Shown: positions 1 through 13,695 of the stretch, one piece after another | How the letters are laid out: each line of letters starts with the position of its first letter | Numbering within the stretch: position 1 is the first letter of the stretch | NCBI RefSeq assembly: GCF_964340395.1 | Contig: NC_135564.1 | Span: 13,088,391 to 13,148,390, forward strand | Direction: 5' to 3' | DNA length: 60,000 nt | From: Glandiceps talaboti | Lineage: Eukaryota; Hemichordata; Enteropneusta; Spengelidae | The notes under the pieces: model-generated | Told to the model about the DNA's origin: nothing | Databases searched by the model: none | Seen by the model: the letters and a program-made list of their open reading frames with translations, nothing else | Translations under genes and position numbers: made by a program

Positions 1-2621
<2,621 letters not shown>

Positions 2622-3706
2622 TTACCAATGGCTTACAGGGTAATATTTCACTCCAGGCAATACACACAACATTTCGTACACCAGATTAGCAGCCACTATT
2701 GCTGTGGTACCAGATATATCATATTGTGGTGACACCTGAAGAAGAAAACGTTTGAAAAAAAACTGTTACAACAGGTAAAGGGTTTTAATATATAGTTTCA
2801 AACTTGTAACTTGAAGGGTATGATTCAGAATGGAATATTTTTCTTCACAGTTTGACATAAAACCATATTATTCATTATATGCGTCAATCACATGCGTAAC
2901 AACACTTTCATGTTATAAATACATTGATATACAAATTTTAAAAAAAATAGTACCTGCCCTCTTCCCTATTGAAAAGTGGAACTTTCTATCTGAAAAATGG
3001 TGTCCATTGTTCATGTCCAGTTTCCTAGGCAAGTACTAGGCCCCCACCCCCTGCTGAAAATGTTACATTTATGGCACCACTCCTTTAATTTCTATATAAA
3101 ACAAATATTTACATACTTCTACTACATCTCCACCAATAACATCAAGTCCTTTGCATCCTCTAATAATTTCTAAAACCTGCATTGAAGTTAGACCTCCAAT
3201 TTCTGGATAACCTGAGACAAAATGAACATGAAAATTGGGTTAATGACTGAATATAAGTTTTCCAAGTCATTATTTTGACTCTGAAATGACTGTTGAAAGT
3301 GTACATTAACTTCTAGTCCTAATGTAATAGTGTATACTACATTATGAAATGTGGTCATACGATAACCATGTACATATAGACTCTACACGAGAGTAGGGTC
3401 TATGCCACGTACCATGTCAAGTGTAACTGGCAATGATCTTCTCTTTCTAGGCTTCTTTTTACCCTGATTCCAGTGCTCTCAAACTACTGTGTGAGTGCAT
3501 GATGTGCATGTGTGTGTGTGTGTGTGTGTGCACATGTGCAGTTGTGTGTATGTGAACAACTATGTTAACATTACTAAAAGACAGATTGCCTTTTAGAAGA
3601 GATACAATGCTTTGATTTTCTAGATGGTGAATTGATTGTGTGTGTTGCTTGTGCCTGTGGCATGCGTGTGTATAAGTAAAATGTGCAGGTGTGTACGTAC
3701 ATACAG

Positions 3707-3777
<71 letters not shown>

Positions 3778-4656
3778 TGTGTGGGTGTGTGTGTGGATGT
3801 GTTGCTACTAACCTGTACCCGGTGCTACACTAGGATCTAAAGCATCAATATCCAGACTGATATAAACTGGTCCACTTCCCATATGATGTCGTATTTCTTC
3901 CATCAATGGACTCATAGACTTGTACCAATACTGATGTGCCCATACATATCGAAATCCCTATATAACACCAATATTACATAAATTAATATTTCAGTACTTC
4001 CATAGATGTTAATTTACCAATAAATACAACAAATATCAAGATTATGAGTTAGAGATTTTGTAAATATTTTGTTGATATTGGGGAAAGGGGAGGATTTGGA
4101 GCCAACAACATACTTTTTTTCGGCCACCATGTCAACAATCTTTTTCAAAGAGCAACTAGAAATCAATATCTCTTTTGCCTATGCCCCCCATACAATATCA
4201 AATGGTGTACCCCTTACCGGAATTTTCCAGCCGTCAGATGAAGTAGATGCTTGACCACGTAGTCCTATCGTTACAACACGTTTACAATCTAACAATCCTT
4301 CTTCCACAGCTCTTTGAAATGGTGTTCCATGTGCTATCTTCATGTCCATTTGATGTTCTAAAGTGTCTGAATGTGCATCAATGTGAACCATACCTACTGG
4401 ACCATACTTTTCCTAGAAATGTCAAAATATAAAACATTTTTGGAAAAAGTTAACCTTAATTTTACACATTTAATTTCAATTTTCTTCCAAAGAAAATATA
4501 CTCAATGAAGAAATTTAATTTTTATGAAAAATTTCCTGTTGTAATGACATAAATAAAATTTCTGTAATTTACATGTATTTTGAATAATAAATTTTTTTTT
4601 TTAAATTGTATTATTTTATTGCTAAATTGTTTGAGTTGTGTATCTAGATTATGTGG

Positions 4657-4715
<59 letters not shown>

Positions 4716-6205
4716 TGTTGTGTAATGTTGTGTTGTGTTGTGTTGTGCTGTGCTGTGCTGTGCTTTGCTGTGCTGTGATGTGATGTGTTGTGCTGTGCTA
4801 CTGACAGCCTCAGGATGTGCTGTACTGTGCTGCACTGTGTTGCATGGCATTGTGTTGTATTGTATTGTGCTGTGTTGCATTGTGTTGCATTGTGTTGTGT
4901 TGTATTGTGTTGTGTGTGTAATATTGTCTTGTCTTGTCTTGTGTCATGTCATTTTTATAGTGTTTGTTGTTCTAGTTTCTCCATCCTCTATCATACCTTA
5001 ATAGCTTGCAGTATAGGATAAGATATTGTATGGTCACCACCCAGTGTTAACGGTTTACAGTTGTATGGCATTATTTTGCTTTTATAGAATTCACGGATAT
5101 CATCACAAGCTCTCTTCAGACTATATAAATTGATGTGAACATCACCAATGTCAGCTACTTGTAGTGACTCAAATGGTGCAGCACCTGAATTAATGAATGA
5201 ATGGGAACATTAGATATATTCAATATGCCAATGGCACTGTAGTATAACTGATATAGTGTATAAATCAAATCATATAAATTGATGTAAACATCACCAATGT
5301 CAGCTACTTGTAATCAAACTGAGTAACACATGAATGAATGAATGAATGAATGAATGAATGAATGAATGAATGAAGTACATTCTACCTTTATTGTAGCTGG
5401 TTATACCATGGGTGTATATTAAAATAACATCTCATTAGATTAGACATCCATGGTTATACATACCTGTGACAGTGTTAAATGATCCTATGATGCAAGACTC
5501 TGTCCTTATTTGACGAGGTCCTAATCTTGATCCAGACCGATTCGACGAACCTATATCCAATGGAATCCCAACAAAACATGCATCCAATCCTAGCCAAATA
5601 TAGAAAAAGTCAAGAATTACTGTATATGCGATGTCATATTTAGTTTATGATGCAAAATGAGACTATATGTGGGCCATATGGTATTCATATTATACACTTT
5701 TCTAGTCTATTATTATAATTTTATTATTGAATAACTGTAAAAAGTTTTGTAAATATAATAATAGTGACAGGGGATTCAGAATTCAGAAACAGCATTACAT
5801 TTGTTTGCATTGGTGAATTAATCCACCTTATAAATACTTCCCCACTGGTCCTAAAAAAAACTCGCCTCTAGAGAATTTTTTGTTGTTGTTTTCGTCTGAT
5901 GGTTAACTTGTAATACATTTTAAAGTATCTTTATCAACTAAAACCTGGCTAATTACAGTTATCACAAATGAAGACCATAGTTTTGTCGAAATATCGAAAT
6001 TACCTTCAGCTGTCTCTTGTATTGGCAATCTACACATGGACGGTATACCCCCAGATCTTGCCATTTCATTCCCCGTCGGGGGACGATTGAAATCTCTCAA
6101 CCTTGCACAACTTTCACTGAGACAGCGCGCATGCAATGCCTTCTGACCGCCATTAGCAGCAGAATCGAGAAGGAGTTTGACAAATTTCCTGAGTGGGTAC
6201 GCCAT
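2622..6205 (-). CDS. AGMAT: Agmatinase / guanidino-acid ureohydrolase, mitochondrial (7 exons)
   Basis: Exons: 6205-6004, 5589-5464, 5184-4997, 4412-4218, 3957-3813, 3211-3117 and 2735-2622, all with GT-AG introns and closed phases, giving 354 aa, the usual family length. It belongs to the ureohydrolase (arginase/agmatinase) family, which hydrolyses guanidino compounds to urea using two Mn ions. All six metal ligands are visible: His161 in GGDHT, Asp184/His186/Asp188 in DAHSD, and Asp273/Asp275 in DIDALDP. The N-terminus (MAYPLRKFVKLLLDSAANGG) is basic and amphipathic, as in a mitochondrial presequence, which decided the start; the frame stays open upstream to 6436. The chosen ATG lies 208 bp from the divergent C18orf21-like ATG, suggesting a shared promoter. 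Animal proteins of this type differ in preference (agmatine or linear guanidino acids), so substrate is not assigned. The C-terminal VSPQYDISGTTA differs slightly from the usual VSPPYD-SGNTA. Confidence 0.93.
3708..3800. repeat. (GT)n microsatellite in agmatinase intron 5
   Basis: Near-pure GT repeat of about 70 bp followed by degenerate GTGTGGGT units. It lies just past the donor of agmatinase exon 5. A shorter GT run sits at 3510-3530 in the same intron. Confidence 0.95.
4660..4935. repeat. Compound (GT)n and TGTTG/TGCTG-type repeat in agmatinase intron 3
   Basis: A pure GT run (about 4661-4714) grades into degenerate pentamers of the TGTTG, TGCTG and TGTAT type up to about 4935. Overlapping Cys/Val-rich and His/Thr-rich open frames on both strands are repeat artefacts. 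Confidence 0.93.
5270..5375. repeat. Partial copy of agmatinase exon 3 plus (AATG)n
   Basis: Positions 5274-5313 repeat exon 3 positions 5125-5164 almost base for base, offset 149 bp, and are followed by TGAATG repeats (5331-5375). The same TGAATG motif follows the true acceptor of exon 3 at about 5190. The copy has lost its splice acceptor. Confidence 0.8.
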
Positions 6206-6413
6206 GAGCACCACAAACACACCGGAATAACACGATGGACAACACAAATGTGCAGGGTTTGACCTGATATGACCTTCAAAAGTGACATGACACGTGATTG
6301 ACCCTTGATCTAAAAGTAAATACGCGCAGATGCGATGCGCAGACGAATGTTCAGCATGTGTCCATTTGCAATCTACTGCTAGAACATCGGCCAGGCTTTT
6401 CAGGTGTCCCACA
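6206..6413. promoter_or_regulatory. Putative bidirectional promoter between agmatinase and C18orf21-like genes
   Basis: Only 208 bp separate the two divergent start codons, so the 5' UTRs and core promoters must overlap or be very short. The interval is richer in G+C than its surroundings and has no obvious TATA box. Promoter function is inferred from gene arrangement only. Confidence 0.55.
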
Positions 6414-9400
6414 ATGAAAGTCACTCCGCAAGGCACGTTTTTCAGTAACGTGGCGAAGTTCTACTCCGGTAAACTGCCAGAGATTGCAGCGTATTATACG
6501 TAAGTACTCTCCAGACTCCGCTTTGGATGTACCCTCAGTAGATTGTGTACTGTAAATTGACGCTGGGGCTGCAGCTGGGAGACGCTCACAGGCATTTGTT
6601 TCCCGAGTTATGGCTCAGAATATTTCTATCTGAATACATTAAAATGACGATAATATCGTTAATATTGACGTATTAAACCAAGACTATATGAAAGGGGTAA
6701 AATTACACATGTTTCTGTGATCGCGCAGTTTCACTAAATGCGAAGGAAGACGTTCTTCCTTCGCATTTAGTGAAACTGCGCGATCACAGAAACATGTGTA
6801 ATTTTACCCCTTTCATATAGTCTTGGTTTAATACGTCAATATTAACGATATTATCGTCATTTTAATGTATTCTGATAGAAATATTCTGAGCCATAACTCG
6901 GGAAACAAATGCCTGTGGAGACGCTGCCTATGTCTATGATTGTAACCTGCAATATGCGCATCGCTGGTCCTGCTTGCAGACAGAAATACAAATAGCCATT
7001 GTTTAATAGTCGGGCTCTCGATTCTGATATTGTCCCTTCCTTCTAATGATGATAAAGGGACAATATCAGATCACAGGGAATTGCAGGCATATATGCGAGG
7101 ATTTACAATAACATATGTTTTGAATATTTTTGTAATAAAGATAGTACTCTAAATGCTGACTGTATTTTATTCCCGATGTTTACATTTAGCTGTTATCAGC
7201 TAGGTTTACAAATGAAGTGTTAATTGCTCAGCCACACTTCGATCCCTTGTGTAAACATTCGCCCTAGCTTATGGTAAGAATATTGTACACTTTACATTGT
7301 AAACCTCCTTGGTACAATCTCGGACCACTAAAAAGATAGTGGTCGGTCTGAGGTACAATAAATTCTGTATAACCAGTAGGCTGGATATCTTTCCAGTCAT
7401 TATACGGTCTGGAGAGCATACAGAATATCCCTGAACACTCAGTGTACACGTACTGTCAGTTGATATACAGATGTGCGCAGTTCCTAGTATAATAACCATA
7501 TTTATATATAATTTCCCGGTTGACTGATAATTTGATAGGAATTACATGTAAATGGCCATTTCTAATATTCTCACAACCTTCTTTGGTATATGTTACTTTC
7601 AAAGGACTCTTCAACGATATAATCAAAGGAATGAACACACAGTCATCACAGGTATGTATAAATTCATCACCACCACTAGTATAGAGTCTGTAAGGTATGC
7701 TGTGACGGGGCGCCCTCACACATCAGCCAACCCCTCCCACAACTTCGGTGCAAGGAGGGCGATGAGGGCAGAATGTCATGATAAACAACTGACTATGGCA
7801 AATGTGCATTATTGCTAAGATTTGTGTTTCATTTTTAGGAGATACTGATGCCACCTGTCCCAGGTGTGGATTTCAACTTAATCCAAATCTTCATAAATTC
7901 AGGATCAAGCCAAAGAGGAAAAAATCTTCCCGAATAAGAAAACTGGAAAAGAAAATGGATAAGGGACATTTTTTACCAAGAAATCAGAAGAAACATCTGC
8001 AGAATTTCAGGCAACGGACAAACCAGTTGGTAAGGAAGACATTTTATTCATTACTGTAGGGATATCTACTACTACTATGGAAACCAAGCTATAGGCAAAG
8101 TATTGTTATTGCAAGTAGGTAATAATAATGTCTTGATCACCATTTGTAATCAAGATAGTGCAAACAGTGAATGAGGTTGAATGTGCCACAACTTGAGAAA
8201 AACTTGCTATCAGAGATGCCACCCTACTAGGGGTGTACTTACATCAATGTCCCTTGAGAACACTGCAAGCAGTTGTGTAAATACCCTGTATACGCCACAC
8301 TCAGTTGCACTCACGTGTCATGAGGTTCTGTCATATTGTAAAATCATGCTACTGGTCACCCTGGTGTGTTTTATGGCTTTATGTGTGACCTATTAGATAA
8401 TATTCCCCAATATTTTCTTCATTCAGCCGGAAAATACTTGTGACCTAAGGGTGCATTTTCACTTCAATTTGCTAAACAATTATTTTCTGACTGAATGTAA
8501 AATATTGGGTATAATAATTATACCTCCAAAAGCATAATTTGTGAAAAATCCAGCAAAAGAATCATGCAATTTGGAATGTTTTGACTCGGATTTCCAGCAC
8601 CGCAAAACCAGTGACATAGACATGGGTTGTTGTGACAGAGAACAACCAGTCTAGCTCACAATAATATCTAAATTATGTCATTTTAGAATTCAAAATGGCC
8701 ACCAAGTACAAGTACTGCATTCACTCTTTAGGAAAATAGAGATTGCAGATTTCTATGAAAACAAAAAGAATTTCTTATTTCTTGAAAAGGAACAGGAACA
8801 GGCTTTCATGTTGCAAATTAAGAGATGTTCAGTGAAATTTGTAGTGAGGTGCAGTGTACCTTAAATAGACCAAAATTAGATTGTTTTTGATGTGCTAATT
8901 ACATATGTTTTATACTTAATTTTGTGAGATTACTGGGTGAGGAATATTTACACTCAACATTTCTGTCCACAGATTATGTCATGTCAAGTGTGCAGGAAGG
9001 TTGTTAAATATACAGGAGGAAGCCTGACATACGATCAAAACCATTCATCACAGAAAACAACTCCTTGGAAATCATTTTCAAAGATCAACACATCAAAGAC
9101 TTCAGTTGTATCAAGGTAAACTAATAAACTGATCAAGGAACTGAGCAATTTACCTTACTTAGCATTATGTATACCACACTACAGCTGTACAGAATCAAAA
9201 GTCAGAATGGATACAGTTGTTGCATGTGTCTGTCTCTTGCAGAGTGTTATTTACACTCAAGGACAACATGAAAGACACTGCACTTCCCTGTAATAATGCT
9301 GACAGACACAACATAAATATGCATCACATCATAATTCTACACTGCTACTGCAAGAGGCAGCCACAAGCAATAAGTGTATCCGTTCTCACTGTCGATTCTG

Positions 9401-10073
9401 TACTGCTTAGTTTCTTTTGCTGTATTATGTCAGTAGCAATACATGTGTAATCCAAAGGTATATCTTGGTTTGATCTATTCTCTTGTCAATTTGCTTCGCT
9501 TTCTCACCTTTTTGCTCAAATTCTGTTGGTAGGGACCAACCCCCCCCCCCCCCCCCCCTGACATGGTGACTTGGATGACACTGCATTTTCCTGAGGAATG
9601 AGGGTCAGAAAGAGAAACAAATTGGTACGAGAAAAGATGACATGAATATATATGTACCTTGGGATTTCACATAATGCTTGAAAAAAAACCTTGAATTTTA
9701 GTTTGCAAACATCCAAAAACATATGCATAGTGCATGACCACTGAACCGACTGTTCCCAAATTTTTAGAGTGATGCTACAAACACAACATGATTAAGAACG
9801 TTTTCCGTATGTTTGGGGGCATAGTGAATATATTTTGGGGAAATGATGATAATGATACAAACTTTAGGAAACTGTGTAAAATATTTCTTCACCAAAGACT
9901 ACTTCTTTTTCTTCCATAGTCCTGGGTCACCGTATTTGACATCTACACCATCTGTGTCATCAGCAAAGAAAGAAAGCAAGAAATGGAAACATTCCAAACT
10001 ACAACGGATGTTAAAGACTTCACAAGAAAACTCTCCTAATGCATCATTACAAGACTTTCTATTATCAGTATAA
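6414..10073 (+). CDS. C18orf21: C18orf21-like (UPF0711) zinc-ribbon-like protein (5 exons)
   Basis: Exons: 6414-6499, 7605-7651 (47 bp), 7839-8029, 8973-9115 and 9920-10073, with GT-AG introns and phases that close exactly to 206 aa (human protein about 220 aa). The N-terminal helix-like segment (FFSNVAKFYSGKLPEIAAYY) is followed by CPRC (Cys51/Cys54), a basic stretch, a second pair CQVC (Cys112/Cys115), a Ser/Thr-rich linker and a C-terminal motif (KLQRML...LQDFLLSV) matching the family's conserved tail. The two CxxC pairs could bind zinc as in the Rpr2/Snm1/Rpp21 RNase P/MRP protein fold, which suggests RNase MRP-type RNA processing; this is inference. Exons 3-5 are secure; exons 1 and 2 rest on phase, splice sites and weaker similarity. 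Confidence 0.83.
6579..6925. mobile_element. Foldback MITE with 163-bp inverted arms and 8-bp target duplication
   Basis: The left arm (6587-6749) and right arm (6755-6917) are reverse complements with one mismatch, separated by a 5-nt loop (acgtt). The direct repeat gagacgct flanks the element at 6579-6586 and 6918-6925, an intact 8-bp target-site duplication. Eight-bp duplications are typical of hAT-superfamily transposons. It has no coding capacity. It lies in intron 1 of the C18orf21-like gene. Confidence 0.9.
7023..7070. repeat. Short perfect hairpin in C18orf21-like intron 1
   Basis: Arms tctgatattgtccctt (7023-7038) and its exact reverse complement (7055-7070) are separated by 16 nt. 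This could be a transposon footprint or an RNA hairpin in the intron; nothing else distinguishes it. Confidence 0.8.
7687..7790. mobile_element. MITE-like repeat, GGGGCGCCCTCA family, copy 1
   Basis: It begins tctgtaaggtatgctgtgac, followed by ggggcgccctca. The same start occurs at about 16188, and in reverse orientation at about 32378-32462. The right end is degenerate. It lies in intron 2 of the C18orf21-like gene. Confidence 0.6.
8130..8350. repeat. Dispersed repeat (atcaagatag ... tgaggttctgtcat family)
   Basis: The first half resembles 41790-41940 (shared atcaagatagtg and cagagatgcc blocks). The second half resembles 27090-27280 and, more weakly, 28035-28130 (shared catgaggttctgtcatat and gagaacac-gcaag blocks). 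It is an interspersed non-coding repeat in intron 3 of the C18orf21-like gene. Confidence 0.6.
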
Positions 10074-10112
10074 AATGGACAGTCTGACAACAATTCAATA
10101 CGTCATTTTCTG

Positions 10113-10440
10113 AAAGTGCCACAAGAGGGCGCCCTCATGAGGCAATGGCATGCTAAAGACACAAAGGCATGACAATGCATGAAGCAGTCAACAAACTGAT
10201 GTGGTGAAAGTTCACAAGTTCCTAAAAATCATGTCACCAGGAAAAATGTTAGCAGAACATTTTGACTGGGCTCAGAATGAAATCAACTTTTCCCATGAAA
10301 CACTGGGAAATGGTATTTTCAGAGGAAACTATATTACTCCACTGTCATAACTCTGACTTCTTGTCTAAAAGCAGCCAACAAACAGCACTCCTAGTGGCCA
10401 AAATTATAGAATCTTTTGTCTTTCTGATAACTAAAATGTG
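10113..10440. repeat. Dispersed repeat, copy 1 (ccacaagagggcgccc family)
   Basis: It shares an ordered set of blocks with 33285-33590: cacaagagggcgcc at the left, gggaaatg/gagaaatg, acagca-tcctagtg-cca, and gatcttttgt at the right. This indicates an old interspersed element of about 310-330 bp with no coding content. Confidence 0.55.
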
Positions 10441-12104
10441 GTGTCATACAATTCTCGCTACCTGCAATACAATTCTACACATCACTGTGGAGTCAAATGG
10501 AACGAAGTCGCGCGACAACACGCTCTAATGTCGACAAGTACACTTTCGGTCGGCTATGCTAATACACAGGAATGTTTCTTTCCCATTTTCAGTTGTAGAA
10601 ATCTCTTGTAATTTTGCTCTGGAAAGATACTGTACATATTTAAATTTCCCACCTCCATAATTATATGAGCTTAAAACTTGCGTTTATCTTATTTGTTACA
10701 AATTAAACTGTTTGGAAGAAACATTCACGTGTATTGACATAGGCGACCAGAAGTGTAGGTGTCGAACTGTTGATGAACTCATAATTCTGACTTTCTCAAG
10801 TCGATGGGAATCCATCTATTTTGTTTTTTATTAAAAAGAATTTTGTCTAGTATTGTGCATCTGCTTTCATTCGTCTTTTTGTGAGATGGTGACATTTTTT
10901 TGAGTTACTGCAAAACTTAATTTAGGGAGAAGTATTTGGAAAATTAAATAACTAATGCAACCTTGCGGAGTAGAAATGTGTTATGATGAATGAACATCAC
11001 ATGTAAATTATGTATTGGCCAAATGTTCAACACAAATGAAGAGTGGTCTAGTTTGTGCTGACTTCCACAGGCTTCACATCAGCCCTGGGTACATACAGTA
11101 AATGTAAGTTGGGGTGGGGGTGGAGATATATGATACATGTTCAAGAGCCATGTCACAGTACTAACATACACTAATGTTGTTGTCCTTGTAATTGCCCACA
11201 CACCTTATTCATCTGATCAAAGAGAAGGCTCAAATTATTCCATCTACGTCATTTCCAATCTTCTGAGTTTGTCCCTTGTGGCTATCTTTAGTATATTTTA
11301 CACTGAGTAGCCATACAAACTACAGCAGTGAATACAAAACAACATTACAAAAATAGCGCACAAATGAAAAGCCCAGAAGATGGCAAATCAAATAAATATA
11401 AACCTTCTTTGAAATCATAAAATAAAGAATTTACCAAACAACGCCATGTAAGAAGTAAAAATGAAATGATGAAGTAAAACACCATTGTGAACGTTTATTT
11501 ATACAGTTTAAACTTAAGTCAACTAAAGCAAAGTTAGGAATAGATAAAATGTTACATTATATTGATTATCAATAACATAATAATATGATAAGGAGATTTA
11601 CTGTGTTTGCCAGTTGACTTCTAATCTCATATTCTGTAATGGTATTCTGTAACCAGGTGAAGAAGAAGGTCAGTTGGCGTCTTGGAATGTCTGGAATGTT
11701 TCTTGAAACAACCACTGTACAGTATAATCTCTCTCTCTATATATAGACAGAGAAACAAGTAGAGGCCACACTTCTAAAGTTGTCATTTCTCATTTTAAGT
11801 ACTTATAACTAAGACATGAAAGTAATCCATACTGTCAGAGTATTATTTAAGTACATAAAAAACAGTGCCACTAATGCTGTAGAACAACTGACTACAGGAG
11901 CATAACTTAAATTGGAATTGTACAAATCTGTCAAATTTACATAGGTATGAAACAAAAAGACAAACATATGCCCCCTTTTATATATCACCCTGTGCTACTT
12001 CTGAATGACAGAGGTATGTTTAGGCACATATGCATAATGGACAGAAGCAATTCATAGTCAGCTGAATGCAATACCCTTAGGGGCTAATAATCTAGTTGAT
12101 AACT

Positions 12105-12372
12105 AGAGTGTATATCACTGCTGATTGGTCAAAGCTGTAACTACCAAGGTGATACATAACAGCTGATTGGATAAGGCTGTAACTACCAAGGTGATACATG
12201 ACAGCTGATTGGACAAGGCTATAACTACCAAGGTGATACATGACAGCTGATTGGATACAGCTAGCCAGGTGATATCTCACAGCTGATTGGATATAACTAG
12301 CCAGGTGGTACCTCACAGCTGATTGGTTAAGACTATCTACACTATATACTTACCACAGCTGATTGGACAGTG
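12105..12372. repeat. Tandem minisatellite carrying seven CAGCTG-ATTGG motifs
   Basis: Imperfect units of about 37-45 bp each contain cagctgattgg, an E-box-like CAGCTG joined to an inverted CCAAT box, at about 12119, 12160, 12202, 12244, 12280, 12315 and 12356. The first unit has lost the CAG. It lies between the convergent 3' ends of the C18orf21-like gene and ARL2BP. Confidence 0.85.
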
Positions 12373-13184
12373 ATATAACTTTACTAGGTTATACATCATA
12401 GTCTATTGAATATAACATTGTGTTGCAATGCAAAATTGGCCAAACTAGGGTTTACTTATAAATTATTCCTGAAATAACAGCTAAAAGCTAACAGCTAACA
12501 ACTACTCTGTGAAGTTACAGTATGCTCTTTATCAAAAAGAATGTCAAAAGAATGTATGAATAAAACCACTACTGTTCATGTTAACACTTTTATGCAACCT
12601 TTAGGTTTACCAGTTAACTGGTGTTGGTGAAAGCATTTGTAACGTTAAGTAATATACCATTAATTAAAGAGTGTACCATTCTCGTGCCCTCTTTTACCAA
12701 GAAGTTACATTAGAAAATAAAATATTTCCAAAACTTATCAAATTTGCTGAATAACTATCTCATAGTAATACAACCCCTTGTACATTTATGCAGGTATTAA
12801 GAGACTAGTTTAGGGCCGAAGTTAAGTCAAGTGGTGTTAAATTACTACTGCCTTATATTTTGTTAAAGACATCAGCCCAAAAGTAGTCAATCATAACGAT
12901 GGAAATTCACCTATTAGCTAGCTGACAGACACAAACATGGCAAATTTTGGAAGGTCTTTTACACTAACAGTAGGGTGGCATCTCTTATAGTGAGTTTTAA
13001 CACATGGCTACACACTCAACCCCATTTAGTGTTTACATTAACTTGATTACAGATGATTATATCTCGTAACCAAGGCAACAATAATACTTTAAGTTTGTAT
13101 CTGTCTTAGTATGCCAATAGTTGGCTTTCCATGGTAATAATTCCTACAATGAAACTTAAGAGTTGTTACAACACTACAATCTCA

Positions 13185-13424
13185 TCAGCAATTTTTCGTC
13201 TTGCAGCAGATCTCACGTGATCCCACATGAGCCATTTCATCAACAGCAGCTACGTGAGGGTGGTCAAGCTGAAAGTGTCAAATGCTTAGCAACACTATTG
13301 TTCTCAATGTCATCGCACTTGGCCACTGTGAAAGTTTGACCGCGATCACGTTTGACAACCGTTGTTGCTAGGCATATTTGCATATTACACAATATCTGCA
13401 ACAAGACGTAAAATCCCTTATTAA
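13185..13424. mobile_element. MITE with about 45-bp terminal inverted repeats, copy 1
   Basis: About 240 bp aligned end to end with 51663-51902. The ends are related inverted repeats (cgtcttgcagcagatctcac at the left, mirrored at the right). The interior shares cacgtgagggtgg, aatgcttag-aacactatt and tgttgctaggcatatttgcat. It has no open frame. Confidence 0.85.
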
Positions 13425-13695
13425 AATCTGATCAAACACGAAGCTTAGCACACTTTATTCACAACATTTTATGTCTACTATGCTAAGTACTTGATGCAAA
13501 ATTTTTTGTATGTAAGTAAGATATTTATTTCCTCCTCTGATATGATGAACAAAACGACTCATGCCTCCATCTTGATCAGATTTTAATGAGACTGCACTGT
13601 ACTGTATTATTTCCAGGAATATACGGTAAATTCTATTTACAAGGAAGTAGACAAACAAAGTTGAAAAGTCAACAAGAAAATGGATGGAGCTATAG

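Larger units (their letters stand above)
10074..13695. other. Intergenic region between convergent genes
   Basis: The C18orf21-like gene ends on the left and ARL2BP on the right, tail to tail. No further exon is supported. It holds a dispersed repeat (10113-10440), the CCAAT/E-box tandem array (12105-12372) and a MITE (13185-13424). A reverse AATAAA at 13524-13529, about 170 bp past the ARL2BP stop codon, is a plausible poly(A) signal for that gene. Confidence 0.6.

Noticed and set aside
6587-6917. Assembly or amplification artefact explaining the long palindrome
   Set aside because: Distinct 8-bp direct repeats flank both ends, one arm mismatch exists and the outside sequences differ; this is the structure of a transposed element.
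7264-7719. Minus-strand open frames in the same frame with one stop between them, looking like a broken gene
   Set aside because: No family resemblance was found, they overlap exon 2 of the C18orf21-like gene in antisense, and composition does not separate them from chance.
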